Shown here piece after piece: positions 43,265 to 52,216 of a stretch of DNA of 64,000 nucleotides. Source of the DNA: an uncultured Lachnoclostridium sp. (lineage in GTDB: Bacteria; Bacillota; Clostridia; Lachnospirales; Lachnospiraceae); the NCBI GenBank assembly GCA_905212635.1, contig CAJMFH010000005.1, positions 42,079-106,078 of the forward strand. Direction: 5' to 3'. Every line of letters begins with the position of its first letter. Position 1 is the stretch's first letter. The translations under genes and the position numbers were made by a program. Below the pieces are notes generated by a model, which did no database searches, was not told the DNA's origin, and saw only the letters and a program-made list of their open reading frames with translations.

Positions 43265-43339
43265 AATAAGACCAGCCGTTTCATCATGAGGATGTTCTCT
43301 AAACGCGAGTGGTCCCGGATGTGAAATGGCTGGTCCTAT
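43265..43339. repeat. Palindrome D upstream of lysA
   Basis: AAGACCAGCCGTTTCATC on the left pairs with GATGTGAAATGGCTGGTCCT on the right. The tip contains GAGGATGTT and CTCTAAACGCGAGTGGTCCC; this core (43297-43317) matches that of palindrome B, whereas the arms do not. No T-run follows, so it does not look like an ordinary terminator. Confidence 0.75.
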
Positions 43340-43383
43340 CTTTTGATAAAACATTTCAATAAGAACGATTTGGGATTCCTACA

Positions 43384-43412
43384 TTGACAGAAACACAAAA
43401 AATTATTATACT
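43384..43412 (+). promoter_or_regulatory. Strong promoter for lysA
   Basis: TTGACA, 17 nt, TATACT. A start near 43419 gives a leader of only about 33 nt, too short for a lysine riboswitch. The ribosome binding site is AAGGAGGATTTGTAAAA. Confidence 0.85.
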
Positions 43413-43451
43413 TATTCTTAGTGTCATACATTATAAGGAGGATTTGTAAAA

Positions 43452-44717
43452 ATGAAGAAACCGATCGTAACATTGGAACAAGTAAAGGAAATCGAAAAAA
43501 CCTATCCTACTCCATTCCATATCTATGATGAAAAAGCCATCCGTGAAAATGCCCGAGCATTGAAGGAAGCATTTTCCTGGAACAAAGGCTATCGTGAATA
43601 TTTTGCTGTAAAAGCTACCCCAAACCCATTTATTTTGAAAATCTTGCAGGAAGAAGGCTGCGGCGTGGACTGCTCTTCTTTGACAGAGCTTATGCTCTCC
43701 GAAGCATTGGACTTCAAAAAAGATGATATTATGTTTTCATCGAATGTAACACCGATGGAAGAATACAAAAAAGCAAGCGAGCTTGGTGCTTATATCAACC
43801 TCGATGATTTTACACATATTGACTATCTTGCAGAGGGTGTAGGCATTCCGGAAACCATCTGCTGCCGCTACAATCCGGGCGGTGTATTTGAACTTGGCAC
43901 CGATATCATGGACAACCCTGGCGATGCCAAATACGGATTTACCAAAGAACAGCTTATCGAGGGATACAAAAAACTGATGAAACTTGGAGCAAAGCATTTT
44001 GGAATCCATGCTTTTATCGCAAGCAACACCGTGTCCAATGACTATTATCCGACACTTGCCGGCATTCTTTTCGAACTCGCTGTCGAATTGAAAGAAAAGA
44101 CCGGAGCAGATATTCAATTTATCAATCTTTCCGGCGGTGTGGGAATCCCTTACACGCCAGACAAAGCACCAAACGATATCAAAGTGATCGGCGAAGGTGT
44201 ACGCAAACAGTTTGAAAAAATCTTAGTTCCTGCCGGACTTGGCGATGTGAAGATTTTCACGGAGCTCGGACGTTTCATGCTTGGACCTTACGGAAATCTT
44301 GTAACCAAGTGTATCCACCAGAAACATATTTACAAAGAATATGTAGGACTTAACACCTGTGCCTGCGACCTGATGCGTCCGGCTATTTACGGCGCTTATC
44401 ATCATATCACGGTGCTCGGCAAGGAAAATGAGCCATGCGACCACAAATACGATGTGACCGGTTCTCTTTGTGAAAATAATGATAAATTTGCCGTAGACCG
44501 TATGCTTCCAAAAGTTGACATCGGTGATTACCTTGTCATCCACGATACGGGTGCTCACGGCTACGCAATGGGTTATAACTACAACGGTAAACTCAAATCT
44601 GCGGAGTTGTTATTAAAAGAAGACGGAAGTGTCCAGATGATCCGCCGCGCAGAAACTCCAAAAGATTATTTTGCTACTTTTGATTTCTGTGATATTTTGA
44701 AAAATATGAAATACTAA
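43452..44717 (+). CDS. lysA: Diaminopimelate decarboxylase
   Basis: A PLP fold-III decarboxylase of 421 residues that makes L-lysine from meso-diaminopimelate. YREYFAVKATPNPFILKIL holds the PLP lysine. GVDCSSLTEL, FINLSGGVGIPY (the glycine-rich phosphate loop) and the active-site Cys region GSLCENNDKFA are in family order. The HDTGAHGYAMGYNYNGKL end is diagnostic. It belongs to the longer LysA subgroup seen in clostridia and could conceivably act on a related diamino acid, but DAP is most likely. It is monocistronic and ends in a terminator. Confidence 0.93.
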   Translation: MKKPIVTLEQVKEIEKTYPTPFHIYDEKAIRENARALKEAFSWNKGYREYFAVKATPNPFILKILQEEGCGVDCSSLTELMLSEALDFKKDDIMFSSNVTPMEEYKKASELGAYINLDDFTHIDYLAEGVGIPETICCRYNPGGVFELGTDIMDNPGDAKYGFTKEQLIEGYKKLMKLGAKHFGIHAFIASNTVSNDYYPTLAGILFELAVELKEKTGADIQFINLSGGVGIPYTPDKAPNDIKVIGEGVRKQFEKILVPAGLGDVKIFTELGRFMLGPYGNLVTKCIHQKHIYKEYVGLNTCACDLMRPAIYGAYHHITVLGKENEPCDHKYDVTGSLCENNDKFAVDRMLPKVDIGDYLVIHDTGAHGYAMGYNYNGKLKSAELLLKEDGSVQMIRRAETPKDYFATFDFCDILKNMKY

Positions 44718-44726
44718 GAAATTTTA

Positions 44727-44757
44727 GGACTGCTTATGCTAAGTAAGCAGTCCCTTT
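44727..44757 (+). terminator. Intrinsic terminator of lysA
   Basis: GGACTGCTTA pairs perfectly with 44744-44753 around a 7-nt loop, then CTTTTCT. There is little T-run on the minus strand, so it works mainly for lysA. Confidence 0.85.
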
Positions 44758-44788
44758 TCTATCCATAAAATTTCTTTGAGATAACCAT

Positions 44789-45805
44789 TTACCAGTTCTT
44801 TCCCACGATTTTCGCATGAAAATCCAATCCATTTGTACTCCGCAGTATTTTTTCGTATTCTGCTTTTTTGCTTTGCGGAACATAAATCACAAGGTCATCT
44901 CTTGTCGCTCCAAATACCATTGTTCCCCATTTTTTGATGTTCTTGGAACGGATAACCACTTTTTTCAAGGATGACTTTTCCATAGATTCCCATCGAAAAG
45001 CATTTTTGCCAAGTTCCGTCACTGTACTCGGAATGGTAATTTCTTCCAGAGCTGTGTTACTAAACGCATCTTTGCTGATTTTTTTTACCCCTTCATTTAT
45101 AGTTGCTTTTTGTAGGTTTTTGCAGTTTGCAAATGCTCGCTCTCCGATATTTTTAACACTTCCCGGTATTGTAATAAGTTTTACAGATGTCTCTTTAAAC
45201 ATCCCATAACTTATTTTTTTCACACCCTCTTGCAAAGTTACTTTTTTTAGTTTTTTGCTTCCCATAAAAACAAGAGAACCCATCCTGCAATCTTTCGAAA
45301 GATATACCTCTTTTATCTTTGAACCCGAAAAACACATATTTCCTATTTTTTTTACTCGCTCTAGTGAAAAAACATTAAACTCTGTTTCTGAAAAAGCACT
45401 TGCTCCAATCGTTCTTAGCGATGTGGGGACATTTATTTTTTTTAATCTAATGCATGTAAAAAAAGCAGAATCCTTTATCGTTTTTAATCCTTCCGGCAGA
45501 ACTACCTCTTCCAACTTTTGAAAGTTATAAAAAGCACCCGCCCCTAAGGACGTGATTCCCTTTTTGAATATGACTTTTTTTGCTTTTAGGTAATAGTCCC
45601 CCCATCCCGCACTGCCATTGTTATCATCCGGTAATTCTCCTCGACATTCAATGGTAACTGTTTTTGTTTTTGTATTATAACTCCATTGTGTATTATTTGC
45701 ATATTTTCCCCGGTATACTTTCGCCTCGCTTTCCGGTGCTTTTAAAAGCACCGGAATTAACAAGGCAAGAACAATTACCGCAAAGATCCTTCCTTGCTTA
45801 GCCAT
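44789..45805 (-). CDS. Secreted BspA-like leucine-rich-repeat protein
   Basis: A 338-residue exported protein with a signal peptide (RIFAVIVLALLIPVLLK, then AESEAK-like processing region). From about residue 45 it carries eight or so BspA-type (LRR_5) repeats with the pattern LEEVVLPEGLKTIKDSAFF, IPGSVKNIGERAFANC and ITIPSTVTELGKNAF. Such repeats form a solenoid used for binding surfaces. No anchor or second domain is seen. Its ATG overlaps the end of the large subtilase gene by 8 nt, so the two are translationally coupled and may act together at the cell surface. Confidence 0.88.
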   Translation of the reverse strand: MAKQGRIFAVIVLALLIPVLLKAPESEAKVYRGKYANNTQWSYNTKTKTVTIECRGELPDDNNGSAGWGDYYLKAKKVIFKKGITSLGAGAFYNFQKLEEVVLPEGLKTIKDSAFFTCIRLKKINVPTSLRTIGASAFSETEFNVFSLERVKKIGNMCFSGSKIKEVYLSKDCRMGSLVFMGSKKLKKVTLQEGVKKISYGMFKETSVKLITIPGSVKNIGERAFANCKNLQKATINEGVKKISKDAFSNTALEEITIPSTVTELGKNAFRWESMEKSSLKKVVIRSKNIKKWGTMVFGATRDDLVIYVPQSKKAEYEKILRSTNGLDFHAKIVGKNW

Positions 45806-48800
45806 TATTTTCCCTCCGCATTTTTATTCGTTTGATTGTACTCTGCACATAACCAATCACTGGTTGATATACACTTTGCTTTTTGTAACCTTCTTTACTG
45901 ATTACAAAAGTATATCCTCCTGAAAACATGAAATCCGTATTGAAATAACCTTTTGAGTCAGTATACAAAATCATTTCCGGCTCATCTGCTTCCGTGTAAT
46001 CGACTCCACTATATACTTCCACTTTCGCATTAGCCAACGCTTTTCCTGCTGTAGTATAAACATATCCGTCAACAATACCTTCATCCATCCAATCCTCACT
46101 CATCAACATGAGGGTTTTATTAATCACTTTATCTTGCATTAATTTAAGATATTGTTTTTCTACAGTATAAGTAGCATCTTTTTGGACAAAAACATCGTAC
46201 ATGCCTTTTGGAAGCTGGATTTTATACTTTCCATTTTCATCCGTTATTGCAGTATACGTTTTTCCATTTTTTCGTGAGGTCAGACTTACCGTTACATCTG
46301 AAAGTCCTGGCATATCATCGAAAGAACCGATACTATAAGAACGTTCTGAAAACTCAACGATTTTCCCCTCTAAAACACATTCTTTGGAAGGACATACATC
46401 ATCGATTTCACACAGGATATTTATCTCGTCCTCTTCTTCCGAATCCGGCACATCCTCTGTTGTATCCTGATAAATATCTAATTTTCGAGATAAAGTATCG
46501 TATATTTCACCATTTTTAATAGTATAAAGCACACGATCCTGTTCGTCCTTTACCGTGTAATTTTGTTCTTTGTTAATAAACAACATAATAGGATTTTGTG
46601 ATTCATTCTGAGTTGTATATTCCAAAGTAGACCCACAATATACTTTAAGTTTTTGTGACTTATCTGTTTTCAATTGAAGTACTTTTACACCATCTTTCGT
46701 TTTTTTCAAGTGCTGCATATCCACAATATCGATGTACTTTTCAAGGTCTGTAGAACTGTGATGTGTAATCTCTTTATCTGCCTGATAATACTGGGAAAAT
46801 CTGCTCAAAGAAAAAGCATCTTTTGTATACCGTAGTTTGAATGAATCCGTTGGCTCCTTTTCACCATTATATATCTTCATCATCTTTTTTAATTTACTAA
46901 ACTCTTTTGTAGAAGCATATAAATCTGCCGTTTTATTAATATCTGTATAACCTGTTAATCCCTCCTTGGGATCCACAAGAATACGTTTTAACGCCTTATG
47001 AGCCGCAACTCTTGCTGCATCAAATCTAAGTTGATGATTATCTGTTCTATCAGCATAATCTTTTGAAGCACTATTTGCATGTGTTAACCTTACCCACTCA
47101 TATCTTTTTTTCTTTGTTTTTTTATCTTTTGTTTTCTTTACAACATAACTACTGTGCGAAAAAGTATCTGTCAAAGTATGCATCGCCATACCATAGATCA
47201 AGAGACTTCGGCAATCTTTTGGAACTTTCCCGTTTACTTTGGCACAGTTTGCATTAATTTCTTTCCATGTCTGACTGCCGATTTTTCCATCTTTTTCAAA
47301 GGCAGCATTAATTCCGGTTAGGGCAAAAACAACCGATGTGGTACTAACAGGTGCTTCTAATTTTTTAACCTCTCCATATTTACGCATATAATCTGCCATC
47401 TCAACAAGGCCTCGAACACTTGCCATATAGTTAGATGCCTTTTTTGCGTCTTTCCCATTTATTGTGACATTACCTTCTATGTATCCATGAAACCACGGAT
47501 GCTTGTGCATGCCATAGCAGTCTGGATTCTTTTTTTCATCATCGACAAAATAAATACCCTGTTTTATAATATCTATATACTTTTGGATTTTTACATAGTT
47601 GTCTGCATACTTCCCACTTACAAAATTCTTATGAAAATCTCTGTGCCAGTTTCCATGCATTTTCTGCATTTCTTCCTCTACCGGAACCTCAGCTTCATTG
47701 TCGATTTCGTCTACTGCCGCCATAACTTTCTCGGCTGCAATATTTTTCTCTATTTTCTTAAGAATCTGTGGATTCTCTTTCACTTCACTGTTATATTCCT
47801 TATAAGATTCAAGGGCATACAGGCAATCCACCAATCCATATTCGCAATCTTCCATGTCAGACGTTTTGTTGCACGTTACATCAATCCATCCACGAATGAA
47901 ATCTGCATTCTTATCCGGATGATTCTGCCAAAGAATACTTGCCAGCCCGGCTACATGTGGTACTGCAAAACTACTTCCACTAAAAATCTGCATACTGTCA
48001 AATACTCCACGGGAGATTACATCTTGTCCGGGTGCCGCAACTTCCGCCGGTGCACTTACATATTTTCCCATACTGTCCGTCATACCGACCGACAATACTT
48101 CCGGATACGCTGCCGGATAATCTGCCTGCTTATCTTCCCCAACAGCAGAAATAATCAGCATTCCGGCTCTTTTTGCCCTCTTTATCGCTCCATGAAGTTT
48201 ATCAGAGCCTTTTTGCATTCCTAGACTGAGACATAAAATATCAGATTGATTTTGAATTGCCCAATTAATCCCTTCAACAAGCATATCAACTGTCGTTTCA
48301 TTGTTTTCATCCAAAATTTTTCCGGAATAAAGTTCAATATTCGGATTCACACCTTCTGTCCACTCATAACCACTGTCAAGAAGATCAAAAAGTGTGGTTT
48401 CTCCTTCCTTCAATGTCCCTTCCTGTTTGGGTTCTTCTTCCGGTTCTTCAGTATCTGTGTTGTCATAATATGTATACGAAGTTCCATCTACTGTAATATC
48501 ATTTGTAAACTTTTGAGCTGCTCTTTTCGGATCAGATGCAAGAATTTCTGCAATTGCTGTTCCATGCCCACTCTCATCTTCATACAGACAACTTGTCTCT
48601 TTATCAAAAAAGTTCTTCCTTTCTACCACGTTCACCTCAGAACTATAATTAATTCCGGAATCCAGCATCGTCACTTTTATCTTGCGTTGTTGTGTTTTTT
48701 TCGCCTGTTCTACTTTCGGATCATTGGCATGTATCATGTCCATGTTCCAGTCTCTGTTTTCTACTGATACAAACCAGGCATCACCTTCTTCCATTTCCTC

Positions 48801-49745
48801 CGTCTCTACTTTCGGTGTAACAGTTGGCACGGATGTAACAGCCGGCGCATCACTTTCCTTCGGTGTGCTGGTAGGAACAAGTTCCGGTGTTTTTGTCGGC
48901 AATGGTTCCAGTGTTTTTGTCGGAGTTGAAATTGCAGTTGCCGTCGGAACGGATGTCGGTTTCTCCGTTTCCAAAGTTACTTTTTCCTCTGAGCCAAACA
49001 GCACGATATCTTTAATTCCAGAAAATGCTGCCGACGAATAAGACACCTGAAAACCAAATGTCACACTTGCTCCCGCCGCGATAACCGCATTGTAGTCTGC
49101 GTTTTTAATCTGGAACATTCCCTCATCGTCGGACACCACCTTTGAATTCCATATATTGTCAATTGTTCCATTCATCCGGAAAGCGACAGACCAGTCTTTG
49201 ATTGTTTGGGTTCCTGTATTTGTCAAAGTTACTTCTACAATTTTATGTCCCTGCCAGCTGCCCGTTTCTCTATAAGAAAATGACAGATTTTTTGTTACCG
49301 AAGCGGCTTCCGTAACAAGGCACGCACTCTCTATATCTGAAAGATCTGCTCCTTGCAGCTGAAAACCAAAAGTTGTCTCGCCGTTTTCAGCCAAAACCAT
49401 ATTGTATTCTTTTGATGACAATACGACACTATTTCCACTTATTTTACGATCAACATTCCACGCATTTGAAATCTTTCCCTTTTTTAAAGTCAAAATCACC
49501 GACCAGTTACGAATTTGTTTTTGTGAAACATTCTCAATAGCGGCATTGACCGTGCACCCCTCATTCCAGACAGAACTCTCTGTCAGTTCAATCCGGTAGT
49601 CATCTCCCGAATATGCTTTCTTCCTTCCACTCGCTTTGGCATAATCTGTGATACAAGCCAGATTTATGATCAGACTTGCTGCAAGTAATAATGCCAATAA
49701 ACGCATCCTCTTTGGTTTGCTTGTTTTCTTTGTTTGGTGATTCAT
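45798..49745 (-). CDS. Large secreted subtilase fused to CBM-like, phospholipase-C-like and regulatory-like domains
   Basis: About 1315 residues. The start at 49745 (MNHQTKKTSKPKR) follows GGAGGATATGTG. A signal peptide is followed by two carbohydrate-binding-like beta domains at about 50-140 and 155-250, which share the WNEG/WQGH, NWSV/DWSV and TFGFQ patterns. Next are a Thr/Pro linker (265-315) and an S8 peptidase (about 345-625) with Asp in MLDSGI, His in SGHGTA and Ser in GSSFAVPHVAG. The oxyanion-hole Asn is Glu (SAVGEDK instead of AAGN). Residues 690-990 resemble helical zinc phospholipase C-like domains (WHRDFH, HKHPWFHG, MHTLTDTFSHSS). Two carboxypeptidase-regulatory/Cna-B-like domains close the protein. 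No sortase motif is visible. Confidence 0.82.
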   Translation of the reverse strand: MNHQTKKTSKPKRMRLLALLLAASLIINLACITDYAKASGRKKAYSGDDYRIELTESSVWNEGCTVNAAIENVSQKQIRNWSVILTLKKGKISNAWNVDRKISGNSVVLSSKEYNMVLAENGETTFGFQLQGADLSDIESACLVTEAASVTKNLSFSYRETGSWQGHKIVEVTLTNTGTQTIKDWSVAFRMNGTIDNIWNSKVVSDDEGMFQIKNADYNAVIAAGASVTFGFQVSYSSAAFSGIKDIVLFGSEEKVTLETEKPTSVPTATAISTPTKTLEPLPTKTPELVPTSTPKESDAPAVTSVPTVTPKVETEEMEEGDAWFVSVENRDWNMDMIHANDPKVEQAKKTQQRKIKVTMLDSGINYSSEVNVVERKNFFDKETSCLYEDESGHGTAIAEILASDPKRAAQKFTNDITVDGTSYTYYDNTDTEEPEEEPKQEGTLKEGETTLFDLLDSGYEWTEGVNPNIELYSGKILDENNETTVDMLVEGINWAIQNQSDILCLSLGMQKGSDKLHGAIKRAKRAGMLIISAVGEDKQADYPAAYPEVLSVGMTDSMGKYVSAPAEVAAPGQDVISRGVFDSMQIFSGSSFAVPHVAGLASILWQNHPDKNADFIRGWIDVTCNKTSDMEDCEYGLVDCLYALESYKEYNSEVKENPQILKKIEKNIAAEKVMAAVDEIDNEAEVPVEEEMQKMHGNWHRDFHKNFVSGKYADNYVKIQKYIDIIKQGIYFVDDEKKNPDCYGMHKHPWFHGYIEGNVTINGKDAKKASNYMASVRGLVEMADYMRKYGEVKKLEAPVSTTSVVFALTGINAAFEKDGKIGSQTWKEINANCAKVNGKVPKDCRSLLIYGMAMHTLTDTFSHSSYVVKKTKDKKTKKKRYEWVRLTHANSASKDYADRTDNHQLRFDAARVAAHKALKRILVDPKEGLTGYTDINKTADLYASTKEFSKLKKMMKIYNGEKEPTDSFKLRYTKDAFSLSRFSQYYQADKEITHHSSTDLEKYIDIVDMQHLKKTKDGVKVLQLKTDKSQKLKVYCGSTLEYTTQNESQNPIMLFINKEQNYTVKDEQDRVLYTIKNGEIYDTLSRKLDIYQDTTEDVPDSEEEDEINILCEIDDVCPSKECVLEGKIVEFSERSYSIGSFDDMPGLSDVTVSLTSRKNGKTYTAITDENGKYKIQLPKGMYDVFVQKDATYTVEKQYLKLMQDKVINKTLMLMSEDWMDEGIVDGYVYTTAGKALANAKVEVYSGVDYTEADEPEMILYTDSKGYFNTDFMFSGGYTFVISKEGYKKQSVYQPVIGYVQSTIKRIKMRRENNG

Positions 49746-49875
49746 CACATATCCTCCATTCGTTTTTTTATTTTGCAAGTACGTCTGGGGGATATTTTAT
49801 CGAATAATTCCATCTATCATAATCGTTATGAGTTTAATTCCTATTTATCCCATCCATATCATACTTACATTTTTT

Positions 49876-49904
49876 ACCATAACATATTTCTTTTAGTTTG
49901 ACAA
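49876..49904 (-). promoter_or_regulatory. Promoter for the large subtilase-LRR pair
   Basis: TTGTCA, 17 nt, TATGGT on the minus strand, giving a leader of about 120 nt. The match is moderate. I saw no riboswitch fold in the leader. Confidence 0.55.
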
Positions 49905-49990
49905 CCCCTTTTTCAAAATCCATTTATAACTTTTATGTTATATCATGTCACCAAACGCAGTTTCATGACAAAGCATGCATCAGCATGCTC

Positions 49991-51073
49991 TCATTCTACA
50001 CTCGTAGTCTCCTCATCACTGCACTGTTTTCCGCTGTATCTTGCCTTTTCGTACAGCGAAACCAACAACGGATTTTCAATCTCATATTCTTCTGCCATCT
50101 CCCGCGCCGACAACGTTTTGGAAACCTTTCCTTTGGCTTTCTTTTTTACCGTTTTTACAAACAGACGGCGGATCCGGCTGTTATTGTCTTTGCCCCACAC
50201 GTTCTGCTCTCTCTTTTTCGGCACGAGGCGCACAAAGACATCTTCGCCTGCTTCTTCCGGTACCGTCTGGCTCTCCACCTTCTCAAATCTCGGCAGACGT
50301 ATTCTAAGCAGTTTTCGTATCACATAATAAAGGATCAACAAAATGGTTATGACAAATGTTACCAGCAAAAGCACCGTAACTACCCGCAAAAAGAACTGCA
50401 AAAGAAGTATTTTCAATTTATTCTCTTCCTTCTTGTTTAATTGTTTCGGAAGCTCCGTCTTTTTTTCTTTTATCCTGACTTTCTTTGTTTTCCCCTGTGG
50501 TTTTTGTTCCTTCTGCTCCACCGTTGTCACCTGAGATGGTATACTCTGCATGGATACACCGATGGTAAACATCAGGATCAAAAAGATTCCAAACGCAAAC
50601 AGTTTCTTACGCAATGCCTTTTTTACATTTTTCTCAAAACGGCGGATCATTTGCCGGGAAGCGTCCTGATTGGCGTATAAAAGCAGATATTTCTGGTTAA
50701 AATAGTCCGCATACAGTTTTACAATAAATGCCAGCAAAAGCAGACCAAACCACAAGATCCAAGAAACCATCGTATTGCGCTCAATATACCATTCATTTTC
50801 CGGCATCACGATCTCCATGGCGATGGTAAAAGCCATTGCCGCCACAAGGAGGATGCTGTGACAGGTTTTTTCGCTTTTTTGTGTCTCTTCTTTTGCACTC
50901 TTATGTTTCCATTTATAGGCGATCCAGATCGTGCCGAGCAGTGCACAGATTCCGAACATCACAAGACCTTTCTTCCCGCCTCCGGAAGCACAGCTGTAGT
51001 ACACCGCTACATAAGCAGCGACCAAATAATTGTACAAAAATACAAGCACATGATATAAATGTTTTTTGTCCAT
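49991..51073 (-). CDS. Membrane protein with DUF4129-like C-terminus
   Basis: About 360 residues. The start at 51073 (MDKKHLYHVL) follows GGGGAGAAAG; 32 further upstream codons are open but overlap the DUF58 gene. The N-terminal half has five or so membrane helices, and a Lys/Glu-rich extracellular loop follows. After another helix near residue 245 comes a cytoplasmic tail ending ENPLLVSLYEKARYSGKQ, the pattern of DUF4129 domains that usually follow transglutaminase-like domains. The operon order thioesterase-moxR-DUF58-this gene matches known MoxR-DUF58-transglutaminase/DUF4129 loci, but the transglutaminase domain itself is missing. Confidence 0.7.
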   Translation of the reverse strand: MDKKHLYHVLVFLYNYLVAAYVAVYYSCASGGGKKGLVMFGICALLGTIWIAYKWKHKSAKEETQKSEKTCHSILLVAAMAFTIAMEIVMPENEWYIERNTMVSWILWFGLLLLAFIVKLYADYFNQKYLLLYANQDASRQMIRRFEKNVKKALRKKLFAFGIFLILMFTIGVSMQSIPSQVTTVEQKEQKPQGKTKKVRIKEKKTELPKQLNKKEENKLKILLLQFFLRVVTVLLLVTFVITILLILYYVIRKLLRIRLPRFEKVESQTVPEEAGEDVFVRLVPKKREQNVWGKDNNSRIRRLFVKTVKKKAKGKVSKTLSAREMAEEYEIENPLLVSLYEKARYSGKQCSDEETTSVE

Positions 51074-51095
51074 CTTTCTCCCCTTCCAATTTCTG

Positions 51096-52214
51096 TCAGC
51101 ACTTCCATAAGACACACTCTTTTCGAATTGTGGAATGAATCTTGCTGCTCTCATCTTCCCCGCCTGCAATTGGCAGGATCCAAGTCATATCACGCCCACG
51201 TCCCCGGATCTTTTCGATCTCTTCCTGAATCTCTTCTTTCGCTGCTGCCGAGATAACAAAAAGATACGAAGCGTCGTCGCCGGTTTCCCACTCTTTTGCC
51301 AGCATCGCCGCGCCCTTCTTGCAATTGGTTTTATAGGAAATGCAGGCAAGCGCTTTCCGCACCCTGCCAAGGTGCTCTCTTCCCAGTCCTTCTTCACAGC
51401 AGCCGGTTTCCCCGTTGGCGATCAGCGTGGTCGCGATGCCGCGTTCTTCAAACAGCCAGACAAGCGAATACGCCAGCCGGATACTCTCCTCCATCGCCGT
51501 TTCATTAACAAACACCCCCGGCGACTCCAGATTTACCAAAATCGTAACCGGACTTCCCGCTTTGTACGCACTCGTCTTTACCTGCCATTTTCCCTGTTTG
51601 GCGGACACTTTCCAATGAATACGGTTCATCGAATCTCCCGGCATATATTCACGGACTCCTACATATTCAAACGGATCTTCAAATACAGACCGCTTTGTCA
51701 TCATTTCGCCGATGCTCCGGTTAAATAACGGAAGCAGACGCTGCGCTGACACAAACGACGGATACACGATCAATTTGGCCGACACCTCGGATTTCTCCAC
51801 ATACTGCCGCAGCAAAAACGGATCCTGCACCACAATTTCTGCCTCATTGACCTCATATTCTCCTCGGCGCATACAGACAAAACGACAACTGCGCCGCACT
51901 TTTTCATACCCTTGAACACTAAGTACGTCATTGCGGTAATAGTAGTCGGAAACCGTTCCCCCTGCCTCATCTGCAAATTTCAGAAAACGCGAAGTTTTAA
52001 ATTTTACGCTGACTGCCGGCAATGCCTGTTTTTTATCATTTATGATCGTCTCAAACAGATACATCGGCTCGCCCTCTGCTGCCTGTTCCTGGGAAAAAGA
52101 AAGTTCAACTCCAAATCCATCTTTCCATTTTTTTCCAAATTTCAGAGAGATGATATTCACCCAGAGCACCAGAACCGCCATTGTCACACCGGCTACAAAA
52201 ATTACTGAGCCCAT
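51096..52214 (-). CDS. DUF58 domain protein (MoxR partner)
   Basis: A 372-residue protein with two N-terminal hydrophobic stretches, then an extracytoplasmic beta region, and then the DUF58 domain. The segment FEYVGVREYMPGDSMNRIHWKVSAKQGKW is given here in parts: VGVREYMPGDSMNRIHW is the family signature, followed by LVKT-like QVKTSAY. DUF58 proteins have a von Willebrand A-like fold and work with MoxR ATPases. It lies 2 nt behind moxR, so translation is probably coupled. The known family role is in envelope or stress-related chaperone-like functions; the exact job here is unknown. Confidence 0.88.
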   Translation of the reverse strand: MGSVIFVAGVTMAVLVLWVNIISLKFGKKWKDGFGVELSFSQEQAAEGEPMYLFETIINDKKQALPAVSVKFKTSRFLKFADEAGGTVSDYYYRNDVLSVQGYEKVRRSCRFVCMRRGEYEVNEAEIVVQDPFLLRQYVEKSEVSAKLIVYPSFVSAQRLLPLFNRSIGEMMTKRSVFEDPFEYVGVREYMPGDSMNRIHWKVSAKQGKWQVKTSAYKAGSPVTILVNLESPGVFVNETAMEESIRLAYSLVWLFEERGIATTLIANGETGCCEEGLGREHLGRVRKALACISYKTNCKKGAAMLAKEWETGDDASYLFVISAAAKEEIQEEIEKIRGRGRDMTWILPIAGGEDESSKIHSTIRKECVLWKC

Positions 52215-52216
52215 TC

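Noticed and set aside
43413..43451. Lysine riboswitch ahead of lysA
   Set aside because: The leader after the promoter is only about 33 nt, far too short for that aptamer.
49970..49990. GCATGC hairpin after the DUF4129-like gene as a terminator
   Set aside because: The stem is only about 7 bp and the following T-run is poor, so support is too weak.
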